From positions 62,001 to 126,000 of the forward strand of contig LXQE01000147.1 of the NCBI GenBank assembly GCA_003326195.1: 64,000 nucleotides of DNA. The letters run 5' to 3'. Each line of letters starts with the position of its first letter. Position 1 is the first letter of the stretch. This DNA comes from Nostoc punctiforme NIES-2108 (GTDB lineage: Bacteria; Cyanobacteriota; Cyanobacteriia; Cyanobacteriales; Nostocaceae). The position numbers were made by a program, and so were the translations under genes. Below are positions 9,621-18,302 of this stretch, in pieces. The notes below the pieces were generated by a model. The model did not search any database. It had not been told where the DNA came from and saw only the letters and a program-made list of their open reading frames with translations.

Positions 9621-10498
9621 TACTTCTTCACCACTTGCAAGCGCTGAGTTACCATTGTCATTCCATTACCTCGCAGGATGACAGCAGAAATCCATTGGCT
9701 ACCTGGGGTAGATGGTGCTTGTCCCGTTTTAAACAGTCCGCCAGATGTCAGTAATTCTAAATCCACGGGTGTAGGGTTAAGAAATTTATCTGCTTGGATA
9801 GATTCTTCTAGCGCTGTTCCTAGTAGAAAATCATCACCCAGTGGCTCTTGGACGATCGCATCAAAATTATACTTCTGACCGACTTGTACTTGCTGTGGTA
9901 ATTTAATATCAATTTGGGGTGGGTTGCTGCCAGAAGTAAGTAGGGTGCGTTCTGACAAAATGTCTTGACGGACTATTTTTCCACCTTCAATGCGCTGACG
10001 TGATTTAATCGTGGCATTAAGAGCTAACTTCTTACTATTACCGGAGGGTAAGCCAGTTATCTTCGTTTCTGTTTCAGCAATAATCCCATTGGCTTCAGGT
10101 TTTGAAGATAGCAGTTTCGTGCTGTATTGCAATTTCGGATATCGTTGCCAAAGTGAAGTCAAAGACTTTTCCAGGGTTTGGAGGTTTAATCCATCGCCAT
10201 GAGTGAAATTGGGACTGTAAAATTGCAACACCCCTTTGACATCGCCTCGGCTAGCAGCGCTATCAACTTGTGTCAACAGGTTTTTCAGATCGGCTGGTGC
10301 ATTTTGGGCTGTTGTGGCTTGGGATAACTGCTGTGGTGTCGTCGCCTGAGTGCGTTGCCAACCAGTTGTTAAACCAATAGTCAGCAGAAACGAAACTAGC
10401 CAGATATTTGCTGGAAATTTGAGTTGTCGTCTCACTAAGGCGGTAATAATGTTAGTCATTGGTAAGAATTTACTGATTTGATTAGAGAAAGTAAGCAA
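9620..10498 (-). CDS. NTF2-like domain protein with N-terminal membrane anchor
   Basis: The product is 292 residues. A hydrophobic segment (W-L-V-S-F-L-L-T-I-G-L) near residue 35 looks like a signal or anchor. Residues of about 70-165 (L-T-Q-V-D-S-A-A-S-R-G-D followed by F-Y-S-P-N-F) look like a SnoaL/NTF2-type fold, a cone-shaped domain used for binding or catalysis. The C-terminal part is beta-rich and unrecognised. The start is uncertain: ATG-encoded M14 (near 10459) is an equally good start and puts the basic residues just before the hydrophobic segment. It is divergent from murG, 42 bases away. No function can be assigned. Confidence 0.7.
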   Translation of the reverse strand: MLTFSNQISKFLPMTNIITALVRRQLKFPANIWLVSFLLTIGLTTGWQRTQATTPQQLSQATTAQNAPADLKNLLTQVDSAASRGDVKGVLQFYSPNFTHGDGLNLQTLEKSLTSLWQRYPKLQYSTKLLSSKPEANGIIAETETKITGLPSGNSKKLALNATIKSRQRIEGGKIVRQDILSERTLLTSGSNPPQIDIKLPQQVQVGQKYNFDAIVQEPLGDDFLLGTALEESIQADKFLNPTPVDLELLTSGGLFKTGQAPSTPGSQWISAVILRGNGMTMVTQRLQVVKK

Positions 10499-10543
10499 AT
10501 TGTTTTATCTTAGTTAAGCTAGACGCTAAACGGTAGAGGTTTG

Positions 10544-11617
10544 ATGGCAAACGCACCGATACGATTATTAATAGCTGCCAGTGGGACTGGTGGACATTTG
10601 TTTCCAGCGATCGCCCTGGCGCAAAAACTTCCAGACTATCAAATAGAATGGCTGGGAGTACCCGATCGCCTAGAAACTCAACTTGTCCCCAAACAGTATC
10701 CCTTGAATACTATTGCAGTTGAAGGGTTTCAGCAAGGGTTTGGACTTTCCTCGATTCGCATTTTGGGTAAACTCGCCCTTTCGATTCTAGAAGTCAGACG
10801 AATTCTCAAACAGGGACATTTTCAAGGGGTGTTTACCACAGGCGGTTACATTGCCGGGCCGGCCGTGATTGCGGCACGTTCTCTCGGTTTACCTGTGGTT
10901 TTCCACGAATCTAACGCCTTACCAGGTAAAGTAACTCGCTTTTTTGGCCCTTGGTGTAGTGCGGTAGCCTTGGGATTTGAAGTCGCTGCTAAGTATTTAC
11001 CTCGTGCCAAAAATGTCTATGTTGGTACTCCTGTAAGAGAGCAATTTCTTGATGGGGCAATTAATGCACCACTTGATTTAGCTATTCCTGATGGTGTGCC
11101 TTTAATTGTTGTTTTTGGTGGTAGCCAGGGTGCAGTTGCAGTGAATAAGTTGGTGCGCGAATCTGCAAAAGCTTGGTTTGATGCTGGTGTTTATGTAGTA
11201 CATTTAACTGGCGATCGCGATCCCGAAGCAGATAGTCTTAAACATCCACAGTACATAGCCTTACCTTTTTACAACAATATGGCGGCGTTGTTACAACGTG
11301 CAACTCTGGCTATCAGTCGTTCTGGTGCAGGTAGCTTAACAGAATTGGCAGTGTGTGGAACGCCAGCGATTTTGATTCCTTACCCCTTTGCCGCAGAAGA
11401 CCATCAATCTTACAATGCAGACGTATTTACTTCATCGGGTGCAGCGTTAACGTTAAAGCAATCTGAGTTGACGACTGAAGCATTGCAAAATAATGTGTTG
11501 AATTTATTGCAATCACCCCAAGAATTAGCAAAGATGGGGGAAAAAGCTTATGCGATCGCAGTTCCTGATAGTGCCGAAAAGTTGGCGCAATTAGTGCGTG
11601 AGGTGATAGAAACATAA
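10544..11617 (+). CDS. murG: MurG, UDP-GlcNAc:lipid I GlcNAc transferase
   Basis: This 357-residue GT28 glycosyltransferase adds GlcNAc to lipid I to make lipid II on the cytosolic face of the inner membrane. The diagnostic motifs are present: G-T-G-G-H near the N-terminus, H-E-S-N-A-L-P-G, G-G-S-Q-G-A in the middle, and S-R-S-G-A-G-S-L-T-E in the donor site. The listed start is the ATG at 10544, preceded by AGAGGT. A TTG three bases earlier is also open. The gene is not in a mur/fts cluster here. Its downstream neighbour has a peptidoglycan-lytic-like domain. Confidence 0.97.
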   Translation: MANAPIRLLIAASGTGGHLFPAIALAQKLPDYQIEWLGVPDRLETQLVPKQYPLNTIAVEGFQQGFGLSSIRILGKLALSILEVRRILKQGHFQGVFTTGGYIAGPAVIAARSLGLPVVFHESNALPGKVTRFFGPWCSAVALGFEVAAKYLPRAKNVYVGTPVREQFLDGAINAPLDLAIPDGVPLIVVFGGSQGAVAVNKLVRESAKAWFDAGVYVVHLTGDRDPEADSLKHPQYIALPFYNNMAALLQRATLAISRSGAGSLTELAVCGTPAILIPYPFAAEDHQSYNADVFTSSGAALTLKQSELTTEALQNNVLNLLQSPQELAKMGEKAYAIAVPDSAEKLAQLVREVIET

Positions 11618-11661
11618 CGTTAATTATTTAGCATTAGAAATGTATTTTCCCAGTTATTAAT

Positions 11662-12951
11662 ATGTTATTGAGTAAAAAATTTCGCTTCACAGTAGGTTGT
11701 GCTGCTTTATTACTTGTCAGTTTAGCAAGTAGTTATCTATATACCCACTCAAAAACTAAACAACTAGCTCAACAAAATCAGTCATTTACTCAACAAGAAA
11801 ATTCTTTCCTACTTCAATCACAGATTTCTCTGACCTCAAATCAAGCTGCCGAACAACTTAACTCAAGGTTTCAAAATGCTTTTTCATCTCGACAGAATTT
11901 GTTAGCAGCATCTTCACCCTATCCAGTTGTTGATGAGTTCAAAAAATATAAATTTAACATTAATGGTAGCCAGATTGCTAGTCCAGGAAAACTACCAAAT
12001 AGTAAGGTTAAATTCAATCAAGGAGATTTATTAACTGTTCTTGTTAATACTAGAAAATATTTTCAAGATTATGCTTCCGAAGACCCGGATATTATGCGTA
12101 CAGGAGTACTTGCTACTCAAGGAGTTACTGTACCAGATGTCCTCAAAACTTTGGATTTTATGATTGCTGTTTTGAAGGAGGATATTGCGAATAATCGGGC
12201 TACTCGTTTACAAGACTCTAAATTTATTAATACTAATTTTCGAGTCATTAAATGGTCTCCCTACAACCCCAAAAATAAACAGCAAAAACAATTACGAATT
12301 ACCAAATATGCTGTATTTACTCACCCTGGTTCCCGCAAGAAAACCTCTACTTTTAATATACCAATTTATAGCTTAAAAGATAACTCTAATAACGATAAGT
12401 TCTACACTCGCTACACAAAGCAAGATGTTTTATCTGGTATTTATGAACCAGGTGGTAGAGAATTTGGAAAAGTTAATACTCTTGCTTATCTAACCAGAAA
12501 TGGCTTAGAAGAAGCAATTATGGAAGGAACAATCCTGATTAATTTTACCGATGGTTATAAGGCCTTTTTTAATGTAGATAGAAACAATGGAATGGCTTAT
12601 ATCCGGGGATTAAAGGCAACAGCACAAAAGCGTTATTGGTATTTTAGAGAAGTTGATGCTATTAAAGGCTATGGATACAAAATAGATGCAAAAATTTCTA
12701 TTAAACCCGGAGTTACTTTTGCTGGAGATGTTTTGAATATCGGTTTAGGTAAGGTGATTGTGATTGAGCATACTCAAGGTGGACGCAAACATCTGCAAAT
12801 GGGAGTCATCGCCGATACAGGCGGAGCATTTTTACCCAATCTTTATCAGCTCGATTTTTTGGCAGGTATTTTTCAGAATAAAAAAGAATTTGGGCAGAAT
12901 ATTAGCCAATTACCAGACCATGCCACAGCATATTTTTTAGTCAAGAAGTAA
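11662..12951 (+). CDS. Secreted or anchored protein with C-terminal 3D/MltA-like barrel
   Basis: The protein is 429 residues with one N-terminal hydrophobic segment (A-A-L-L-L-V-S-L-A-S-S-Y) and then about 250 residues of unrecognised sequence. The last 110 residues (R-Y-W-Y-F-R-E-V-D, I-K-P-G-V-T-F, V-I-A-D-T-G-G-A-F, Y-Q-L-D-F-L-A-G) resemble the 3D domain of MltA lytic transglycosylases and Rpf-like proteins, a double-psi beta barrel with spaced aspartates. It follows murG by 44 bases on the same strand, which fits a cell-wall role. The 3D call is an inference from motif spacing. Confidence 0.7.
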   Translation: MLLSKKFRFTVGCAALLLVSLASSYLYTHSKTKQLAQQNQSFTQQENSFLLQSQISLTSNQAAEQLNSRFQNAFSSRQNLLAASSPYPVVDEFKKYKFNINGSQIASPGKLPNSKVKFNQGDLLTVLVNTRKYFQDYASEDPDIMRTGVLATQGVTVPDVLKTLDFMIAVLKEDIANNRATRLQDSKFINTNFRVIKWSPYNPKNKQQKQLRITKYAVFTHPGSRKKTSTFNIPIYSLKDNSNNDKFYTRYTKQDVLSGIYEPGGREFGKVNTLAYLTRNGLEEAIMEGTILINFTDGYKAFFNVDRNNGMAYIRGLKATAQKRYWYFREVDAIKGYGYKIDAKISIKPGVTFAGDVLNIGLGKVIVIEHTQGGRKHLQMGVIADTGGAFLPNLYQLDFLAGIFQNKKEFGQNISQLPDHATAYFLVKK

Positions 12952-12974
12952 TGCATTGACCTGATATCAAAAAT

Positions 12975-13340
12975 CTATGCACGGGTTAACAATTCTAAGT
13001 TGTGGCCATCGGAGTCATAGAAATAGAAGCCACGACCTTCCTTTCTGTGGTTAATTTGTCCTTTATTCTGATGCATGGGGTCGCTACTGTATTCAATACC
13101 TGCCTCTTTGATGCGTGCAAAAATTGCATCAAATTCTTCATCACTGACATGGAACGCATAATGATGTGGCTCGAATGCTCCAGCGTCCGCGAAGTCGAGC
13201 GTTAATGCATCATTTATATGCACAGCAGCGAAGTGACCAACGGGAAGCTCGACCTCTAAACCGAAAATTTTTGCAAAAAACCTCGCCGACGCTTCTTTGT
13301 CATGTGCGGGCACTATGGTGTGATTTAGAGTAATTGTCAT
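12975..13340 (-). CDS. VOC family (glyoxalase/bleomycin-resistance fold) protein
   Basis: The 121-residue protein has the paired beta-alpha-beta-beta-beta modules of the vicinal-oxygen-chelate superfamily. It starts with L-N-H-T-I-V and ends with F-Y-D-S-D-G-H-N-L-E-L-L. Metal-ligand candidates are H7, H61 in H-H-Y-A-F-H and the Glu of N-L-E-L. The metal suggests a dioxygenase, lyase or resistance-type activity, but the substrate is unknown. It is transcribed divergently from psbA. Confidence 0.88.
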   Translation of the reverse strand: MTITLNHTIVPAHDKEASARFFAKIFGLEVELPVGHFAAVHINDALTLDFADAGAFEPHHYAFHVSDEEFDAIFARIKEAGIEYSSDPMHQNKGQINHRKEGRGFYFYDSDGHNLELLTRA

Positions 13341-13661
13341 GTCACACCTTCCCTCCTAATTTTGGTAGTAATTCATATCAACTCTTTATTCAGAGTCGAC
13401 AACAACAATGTTCCTTATCTATTTTATCTTTTGGGCGCTAACACTAACACCAGAGTAAACATATCTAAATTCTGTGTTCACTGTATTTGGAACACCCGCA
13501 AACACTAGAAAGATCGAGCTTAAATAAGCAAAACTAATAACTTGCATCAGGTTTGCTGAAGTAATAAAACTTGATTAAAAATTGTAAAGCAGTGTAAAGT
13601 AGTTTCACAGGCAAAGACTTTACCGCCTGATTCATAAATAACTAACCGCACTTATAAAACA
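13341..13661. other. psbA upstream region
   Basis: These 321 bases separate the divergent VOC gene and psbA. They hold the HLR1-like repeat at 13581-13598, described separately. TTGATT at 13571 and TAAAGT at 13595 are spaced by 18 bases like a -35/-10 pair, but the HLR1 repeat overlaps them, so the core promoter is not settled by reading. No other feature is seen. Confidence 0.6.
13581..13598 (-). promoter_or_regulatory. HLR1-like (RpaB) direct repeat upstream of psbA
   Basis: On the minus strand this reads TTTACACT-GC-TTTACAAT. The HLR1 consensus is (G/T)TTACA(T/A)(T/A), two bases, then the same again. One half matches fully and the other has a single mismatch. It ends 63 bases before the psbA start codon. 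HLR1 elements bind the response regulator RpaB at high-light-responsive cyanobacterial promoters. Confidence 0.65.
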
Positions 13662-14744
13662 ATGACAGCAACCTTACAACGTCGCGAAAGCGCCAACGTA
13701 TGGGATCGATTCTGCGAATGGATCACCAGCACCAATAACCGGATTTACATCGGTTGGTTCGGCGTAGTAATGATCCCCACCTTGCTAGCCGCAACAGCTT
13801 GCTTCGTAATCGCCTTCATCGCAGCACCTCCAGTAGACATCGATGGTATCCGTGAACCTGTTGCAGGTTCATTGATTTACGGAAACAACATCATCTCTGG
13901 TGCAGTTGTTCCTTCCTCCAACGCTATTGGTTTGCACTTCTACCCAATATGGGAAGCAGCTTCTCTTGATGAGTGGTTGTACAACGGTGGTCCTTACCAA
14001 TTGGTAATTTTCCACTTCCTGATTGGCATATTCTGCTACATGGGTCGTGAATGGGAACTATCCTACCGCTTAGGTATGCGTCCTTGGATTGCTATTGCAT
14101 ATTCAGCACCTGTCGCAGCAGCAAGTGCAGTATTCTTGGTATACCCCATCGGACAAGGTTCTTTCTCTGACGGTATGCCTTTGGGAATAAGCGGAACATT
14201 CAACTTCATGATCGTGTTCCAAGCAGAACACAACATCTTGATGCACCCCTTCCACCAATTAGGTGTAGCTGGTGTATTCGGCGGAAGTTTGTTCTCTGCA
14301 ATGCACGGTTCTTTGGTTACATCTTCCTTGGTTCGTGAAACAACCGAAACTGAATCCCTTAACTACGGTTACAAATTCGGTCAAGAAGAAGAAACCTACA
14401 ACATCGTTGCAGCCCACGGCTACTTCGGTCGTCTAATCTTCCAATACGCTTCTTTCAACAACAGCCGTTCACTGCACTTCTTCCTCGCAGCATGGCCTGT
14501 AATCGGCATCTGGTTTACCGCCTTGGGTGTAAGCACAATGGCGTTCAACTTGAACGGTTTCAACTTCAACCAATCGATCATTGACTCTGAAGGTCGTGTG
14601 ATTGCAACTTGGGCGGATGTAATCAACCGCGCTAACCTGGGTATGGAAGTAATGCACGAGCGTAACGCTCACAACTTCCCTCTTGATTTGGCTGCTGGCG
14701 ATTCTGCTCCTGTAGCTCTTTCCGCTCCTGCTATCAACGGTTAA
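13662..14744 (+). CDS. psbA: Photosystem II reaction centre protein D1
   Basis: The 360-residue D1 precursor has all the expected ligands: Tyr161 (YZ), D170, E189, H190, H198, H215, S264, H272, H332, E333, H337 and D342. A344 marks the mature C-terminus, after which 16 residues would be removed by CtpA. Residue 130 is Glu, the state found in high-light or stress-type (D1:2) isoforms, where constitutive low-light D1 carries Gln. The protein is a thylakoid membrane subunit with five transmembrane helices binding P680 chlorophylls, pheophytin, QB and the Mn4CaO5 cluster. It is a single-gene unit with a strong terminator 45 bases downstream. Confidence 0.99.
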   Translation: MTATLQRRESANVWDRFCEWITSTNNRIYIGWFGVVMIPTLLAATACFVIAFIAAPPVDIDGIREPVAGSLIYGNNIISGAVVPSSNAIGLHFYPIWEAASLDEWLYNGGPYQLVIFHFLIGIFCYMGREWELSYRLGMRPWIAIAYSAPVAAASAVFLVYPIGQGSFSDGMPLGISGTFNFMIVFQAEHNILMHPFHQLGVAGVFGGSLFSAMHGSLVTSSLVRETTETESLNYGYKFGQEEETYNIVAAHGYFGRLIFQYASFNNSRSLHFFLAAWPVIGIWFTALGVSTMAFNLNGFNFNQSIIDSEGRVIATWADVINRANLGMEVMHERNAHNFPLDLAAGDSAPVALSAPAING

Positions 14745-14789
14745 TCATAATCTGAGATATACTCTTCAAGTTTATCTGTAGACGAAAGA

Positions 14790-14816
14790 CGCTCTCCCGA
14801 AAGGGAGGGCGTTTTT
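14790..14816 (+). terminator. Rho-independent terminator of psbA
   Basis: CGCTCTCCC-GAAA-GGGAGGGCG (9 bp with one T-G pair, stable GNRA-type loop) is followed by TTTTT. It starts 45 bases after the psbA stop. Confidence 0.93.
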
Positions 14817-14990
14817 GCATTGGGTTAATTGCTACGTTGAGTATGGCACTTGCACACTTTTTTGAAGTGTAAAAATGACCCTTATAGTTGAGAAGTTAGG
14901 CAATAATTATCAAAAAGTAAATTTTACGGGTAATAATTGCTAGCAGCGCAGATAATTGCCTCAAAGCTCAACTATAAGGAAAAGCCAAGA

Positions 14991-15500
14991 ATGATTTTAC
15001 ACCGTGGACGTAGGGTAGTAGCCGCTTTGCTGCTGTCGGTGGTACTACTGACAACAGCCTGTAGTCCAAAAACACCTGGACGTTTTGACCAGGCACAAAA
15101 AGAAAGCACTCAACAGAAAAAGGGTCTTGCGGTAGCTAAAACCGCAACTCAGGGTAGCGAATTTAATAAATTTTTCCCAAAAGCTGGTGATGGCTACCAA
15201 CGCGTCTATACCCAAGAGAAAAAAGGTTTTTCGGAAGCGAAGTTGAAAAAAGGCGGTAAAGATATAGCGGTGCTGTCTATTTCTGATACTACTAGCACAC
15301 CTAGTGCAGCAGCAAAGTTCTCGAAAAGCACTAAAAAAATTGGCGGTTATCCTGCAATAGAAGTTGGTAAAACGCAAACTGCAATTTTGGTAGGTAAGTA
15401 CCAAGTAAAAGCACTTTCTCGTGATTCATCATTTACAGCTAGCGATCGCGAAGATTGGCTAGAGAAGTTTAATCTTAATGGTCTAGCTAGACTGAAATGA
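14991..15500 (+). CDS. Small predicted lipoprotein, unknown function
   Basis: From the ATG at 14991 the product is 169 residues. It has basic residues, a hydrophobic core (V-V-A-A-L-L-L-S-V-V-L-L) and the lipobox-like T-T-A-C, so it is a likely lipoprotein. The mature part is Lys-rich and has no motif I recognise. The start was chosen because AAGGA lies about 12 bases upstream and the signal sequence begins right there. An upstream in-frame start at 14937 would add 18 unneeded residues. The next gene begins 48 bases later with a good Shine-Dalgarno, so the two may share a transcript. Confidence 0.8.
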   Translation: MILHRGRRVVAALLLSVVLLTTACSPKTPGRFDQAQKESTQQKKGLAVAKTATQGSEFNKFFPKAGDGYQRVYTQEKKGFSEAKLKKGGKDIAVLSISDTTSTPSAAAKFSKSTKKIGGYPAIEVGKTQTAILVGKYQVKALSRDSSFTASDREDWLEKFNLNGLARLK

Positions 15501-15548
15501 TTTGCACTACTAACATTCAGATCATAAAACTTAAATAAGGAGATTTTT

Positions 15549-16436
15549 GTGAGCAAATCGATTGTTGAGTTGGTCGATCAATTGCCAACTGGCGGCTTGA
15601 CTGTTTCTATGTTGAAGTCCCTTGATTTTGTTGCTCCTGGAGAGTGGCAAAACACCGTCGGCTTTGTCAACACTATCAAGAAAGTCACTGGCGAAGACGA
15701 CGAAGATTTAATTCAGCAAATTGGCGAAAGAGCGATTTATCTATTCAACGACAAATCCCAAGGATACCAAACAGCCTTGTGGTTATATCAAACTGTTGAT
15801 AATACAGATAAAGCGCTTGGTGCAGCAGCTTTAGCTAACAAAGTTGGTGAGAAAATTCCTCTGTTAGGTTTTTTAAACTCTGTCACTCCCAAACCTGATA
15901 AAGCCCAAACCATTGATTTGACATTAAAATTAGTGGCTGAGTTGGTAGCCTTCTGTCAAATTAACGGCATTCCGGGAGACAGTATTGGGGATTTTGTCGC
16001 CTCTTTAGGTGAGTATAGTGGTGAGTCACTCATCCGTATGGTGGCATTAGTTTGCGTTGATGGTTTGATACCTTTGGGCCCAGATTTTATCAGCAAAGCG
16101 ATATCTGGCCTGAATCAAACAAATCCACAGGAGTTAGAACAAAACTCGACTTTCAAAAACATCAAAGATGTGATTCCAGGGAGCAACGCCGACAGTAAAC
16201 TCAACTTTATCGGCGAAAGCTTTGACTCTGTGAAAGGTTGGATGAGTGGGTTAGTTAGCGCCAATAATTTAACGCCGCAAAAGGTTGTCCACAACTTGCA
16301 AAGTTTTACCGATATTGCTGATGATAAGTTGGACTACCTCGCAGCATTCCTGGATGTAGCAACAAATTATTATGAGCACACTGGCACGCAAACTTTAGCA
16401 CATCGCTTGATTGAACGCGCGGTAGCTGAGATTTAG
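15549..16436 (+). CDS. Conserved cyanobacterial protein of unknown function
   Basis: The 295-residue, acidic, mostly helical protein has no signal peptide or membrane segment, so it is probably cytosolic. The GTG start at 15549 is supported by AAGGAG seven bases upstream. I recognise no catalytic motif. The sequence has helical-repeat-like blocks (L-D-F-V-A-P-G-E-W near residue 25, and a similar C-terminal L-D-Y-L-A-A-F-L-D-V). It follows the small lipoprotein gene on the same strand. Confidence 0.75.
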   Translation: MSKSIVELVDQLPTGGLTVSMLKSLDFVAPGEWQNTVGFVNTIKKVTGEDDEDLIQQIGERAIYLFNDKSQGYQTALWLYQTVDNTDKALGAAALANKVGEKIPLLGFLNSVTPKPDKAQTIDLTLKLVAELVAFCQINGIPGDSIGDFVASLGEYSGESLIRMVALVCVDGLIPLGPDFISKAISGLNQTNPQELEQNSTFKNIKDVIPGSNADSKLNFIGESFDSVKGWMSGLVSANNLTPQKVVHNLQSFTDIADDKLDYLAAFLDVATNYYEHTGTQTLAHRLIERAVAEI

Positions 16437-16481
16437 GCTGATGGGGAGTGGGGACTAGGAAGATTTCCCAATCTCCAATCC

Positions 16482-17204
16482 CTATTGGGGTAAATGCAAA
16501 TCTGCTGCGATCGCATACAAGTAAGGTTGAAAAATAGCCAAGTCTTCTAGTTTATCAAACTTACCTGTTTGCGTACCTGTGTCAAATGCAGTAGTAATTA
16601 CGTAAAGTTTAGTGCCATCAAAGGCAACATGACCGATATGTTGCTCTTGTACTCCACTTTGTTGCTTAAGTCCAGCGAACCCATAGCGAATTCCCTGAAG
16701 CTTACCAATGGGTACTGGTTGCGGTGGGTAGGCTGAGAAAATAATCTGTTTTCCATATTTACCCTGACGATCTTTTGCAAACGCAGCGTAGTGGTCTGCA
16801 ACCCAAGTCTTAAGTACTGGTAATAACTGGGTTTGGTACTTGGAACTTTGGTAGTCCACTAGAGAAGCAGTTGGAATACCAGCTGCTAAGAGTTTCTTTC
16901 GGAAATCCTCATTGTTTGCTAGTGGGTAAATGTTAATCTCCACTGTACCCAAACGTTTTCCTTTGGAGGAGACACACAACAGGGGTGCATTTCCTTCACA
17001 GGGAGCAACTTGCCAGTTAGTTGGAGCAGCAGCACTTCCCAGAATTTTCTGCCAGATATTTCCCTGATTAGAGTTGGGAAGTTTGGCAATGGTAGGAGTT
17101 TTTACTACTTTGGGTGGAGAAAATTGGGGTAGAACAAATTTCGCTCCCACTGGTATTGACACCAGCAAAATAGAGCCTAGTAATAAATGATAAAGTCGTA
17201 ACAT
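16482..17204 (-). CDS. Conserved protein of unknown function with N-terminal signal/anchor
   Basis: The 240-residue product begins with a short basic start and a hydrophobic stretch (Y-H-L-L-L-G-S-I-L-L-V-S-I-P-V-G), so it is exported or anchored. The rest contains two cysteines 12 residues apart (A-P-C-E-G-N then L-L-C-V), possibly a disulfide in the periplasm, and a beta-rich C-terminal part. No family is recognised. It is convergent with the preceding gene. Confidence 0.75.
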   Translation of the reverse strand: MLRLYHLLLGSILLVSIPVGAKFVLPQFSPPKVVKTPTIAKLPNSNQGNIWQKILGSAAAPTNWQVAPCEGNAPLLCVSSKGKRLGTVEINIYPLANNEDFRKKLLAAGIPTASLVDYQSSKYQTQLLPVLKTWVADHYAAFAKDRQGKYGKQIIFSAYPPQPVPIGKLQGIRYGFAGLKQQSGVQEQHIGHVAFDGTKLYVITTAFDTGTQTGKFDKLEDLAIFQPYLYAIAADLHLPQ

Positions 17205-17669
17205 TTTTTTTCAAAATCCAGAGCCAGGGATTGCAGACTAACGATATCTACAATACTTTATGGATATAGAGGAAGAATACATTTATATTGCTGCGAGTTC
17301 CGCAAATGGAACTCAACAAACTATAGCGCTTCTTTGTGGAATCAGGCACAAGTTAGGGGCGCATAGCTATCTGTACGCCCCTACGAATTGCCCTAAGTAG
17401 CTAGGCATAAAGAAATTAAAGTTTGTAGTAAGGAGTTTAGTCCTGATAAACCTTGCTATGAGCGATGAATCGCTCACTATAAACTAGGATTTGTATGTTT
17501 AATTATGCCTACTTACACTTAGTCGCGCGGAAAAAACAGTACAGCCCGACTACGAACAGGTTGTTTATTGATTGACGTGTGCCTAATTACTTGTGGCTTG
17601 CCGGAGGTATGGCAACAATGAAGAGATGCTGGCTAGATGTCAAATCGAAGGGCAAATTTGCTTGGACTT
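17205..17669. other. Intergenic region with dispersed hairpin repeats
   Basis: No gene is seen in these 465 bases. There is an imperfect hairpin TAGGGGCG/CGCCCCTA at 17354-17383, related to the one at 21818-21849. A composite repeat at 17420-17486 begins GTTTGTAGT and ends ACTATAAAC, with GAGCGAT-GA-ATCGCTC inside. Both look like common Nostoc interspersed repeats. Confidence 0.6.
17420..17486. repeat. Interspersed repeat with near-inverted ends
   Basis: The ends GTTTGTAGT and ACTATAAAC are nearly inverted copies. Inside are AGGAGTTTAGTCCT and a perfect hairpin GAGCGAT-GA-ATCGCTC at 17460-17475. The AGGACTAAAGTCCT block at 39327-39344 is a related piece. Confidence 0.55.
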
Positions 17670-17864
17670 TTAATTGAAGCGAGAACGTTGTTGACGACGT
17701 TGTTTGTGCCTAGCAATTGCTTTACGCTTCTCTTTTTCTATCGGTGTCTCAAAGTGACGCTTTTTTCTCATATCTTGGAAAATTCCTGCTTTAGAAACTT
17801 CCCGTTTAAATCTTCTCAAGGCTGATTCAATACCTTCATTCTCCCCTAAAACTACTTGTGTCAT
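17670..17864 (-). CDS. rpsU: 30S ribosomal protein S21
   Basis: The 64-residue basic protein is the bS21 family: [11 protein letters not shown], then A-L-R-R-F-K-R-E-V and a Lys/Arg-rich tail. Two ATGs are possible. The upstream one (17870) sits one base after AAGGAGG, too close, while the second (17864) is seven bases from it, the ideal spacing, so I chose the second. It lies 124 bases downstream of an RRM protein gene on the same strand. The rbp-rpsU linkage is known from Anabaena, where it is cold-induced. Confidence 0.95.
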   Translation of the reverse strand: MTQVVLGENEGIESALRRFKREVSKAGIFQDMRKKRHFETPIEKEKRKAIARHKQRRQQRSRFN

Positions 17865-17921
17865 TCTCATTCCTCCTTAATGTGGATGAATAGTTCGAGG
17901 CTAGATACCAAATAAAATATT

Positions 17922-17955
17922 CCAGCAGAGTGGAGCCTTTGGCTTTATCTGCTGG
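17922..17955 (-). promoter_or_regulatory. Intercistronic hairpin between RRM gene and rpsU
   Basis: CCAGCAGA and TCTGCTGG form a perfect 8-bp stem, with GAGCC-TTT-GGCTT giving an inner stem. It lies between the RRM gene stop and the rpsU ribosome-binding site. It has no T-run that would make it a clear terminator, so a processing or mRNA-stability role is possible. Confidence 0.5.
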
Positions 17956-17987
17956 AGACTCTAAATGTGAAATTTTCAGGAATTGAC

Positions 17988-18302
17988 TTAGTAGCGATTA
18001 TTGTTGCGGCGGGCATTATTACCGCCACCCCAGCTACCACGAGAGGAGTTACTTCTTTCCTCACGAGGTTTAGCTTTGTTCACTTTCAAATCACGTCCCA
18101 TCCACTCAGCACCATCAAGTGCATCAATCGCAGCTTGTTCTTGTGTGTCTGATTCCATTTCCACAAAAGCGAACCCACGCGGCCGGCCTGTTTCCCGATC
18201 TGTGGGTAGTTGAACACGATTTACTGTTCCGTATTCTGCAAAAGCCTGCTTTAGGTCCTCTTCTGTAACCTGATAGGACAGGTTTCCGACGTAAATTGAC
18301 AT
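17988..18302 (-). CDS. RRM-type RNA-binding protein (cold-type Rbp)
   Basis: The product is 104 residues. A single RRM spans about 1-80 with RNP2 I-Y-V-G-N-L and RNP1 R-G-F-A-F-V-E-M, and a Gly/Ser/Asn/Arg-rich tail follows (R-G-S-W-G-G-G-N-N). This is the layout of cyanobacterial RbpA-type proteins that bind RNA in the cytosol, many of them cold-induced. An in-frame start 21 residues upstream exists (18365) but adds non-conserved sequence. M-S-I-Y-V-G is the family start. rpsU follows on the same strand, and a long AT-rich leader lies upstream, as expected for a cold-regulated message. Confidence 0.93.
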   Translation of the reverse strand: MSIYVGNLSYQVTEEDLKQAFAEYGTVNRVQLPTDRETGRPRGFAFVEMESDTQEQAAIDALDGAEWMGRDLKVNKAKPREERSNSSRGSWGGGNNARRNNNRY

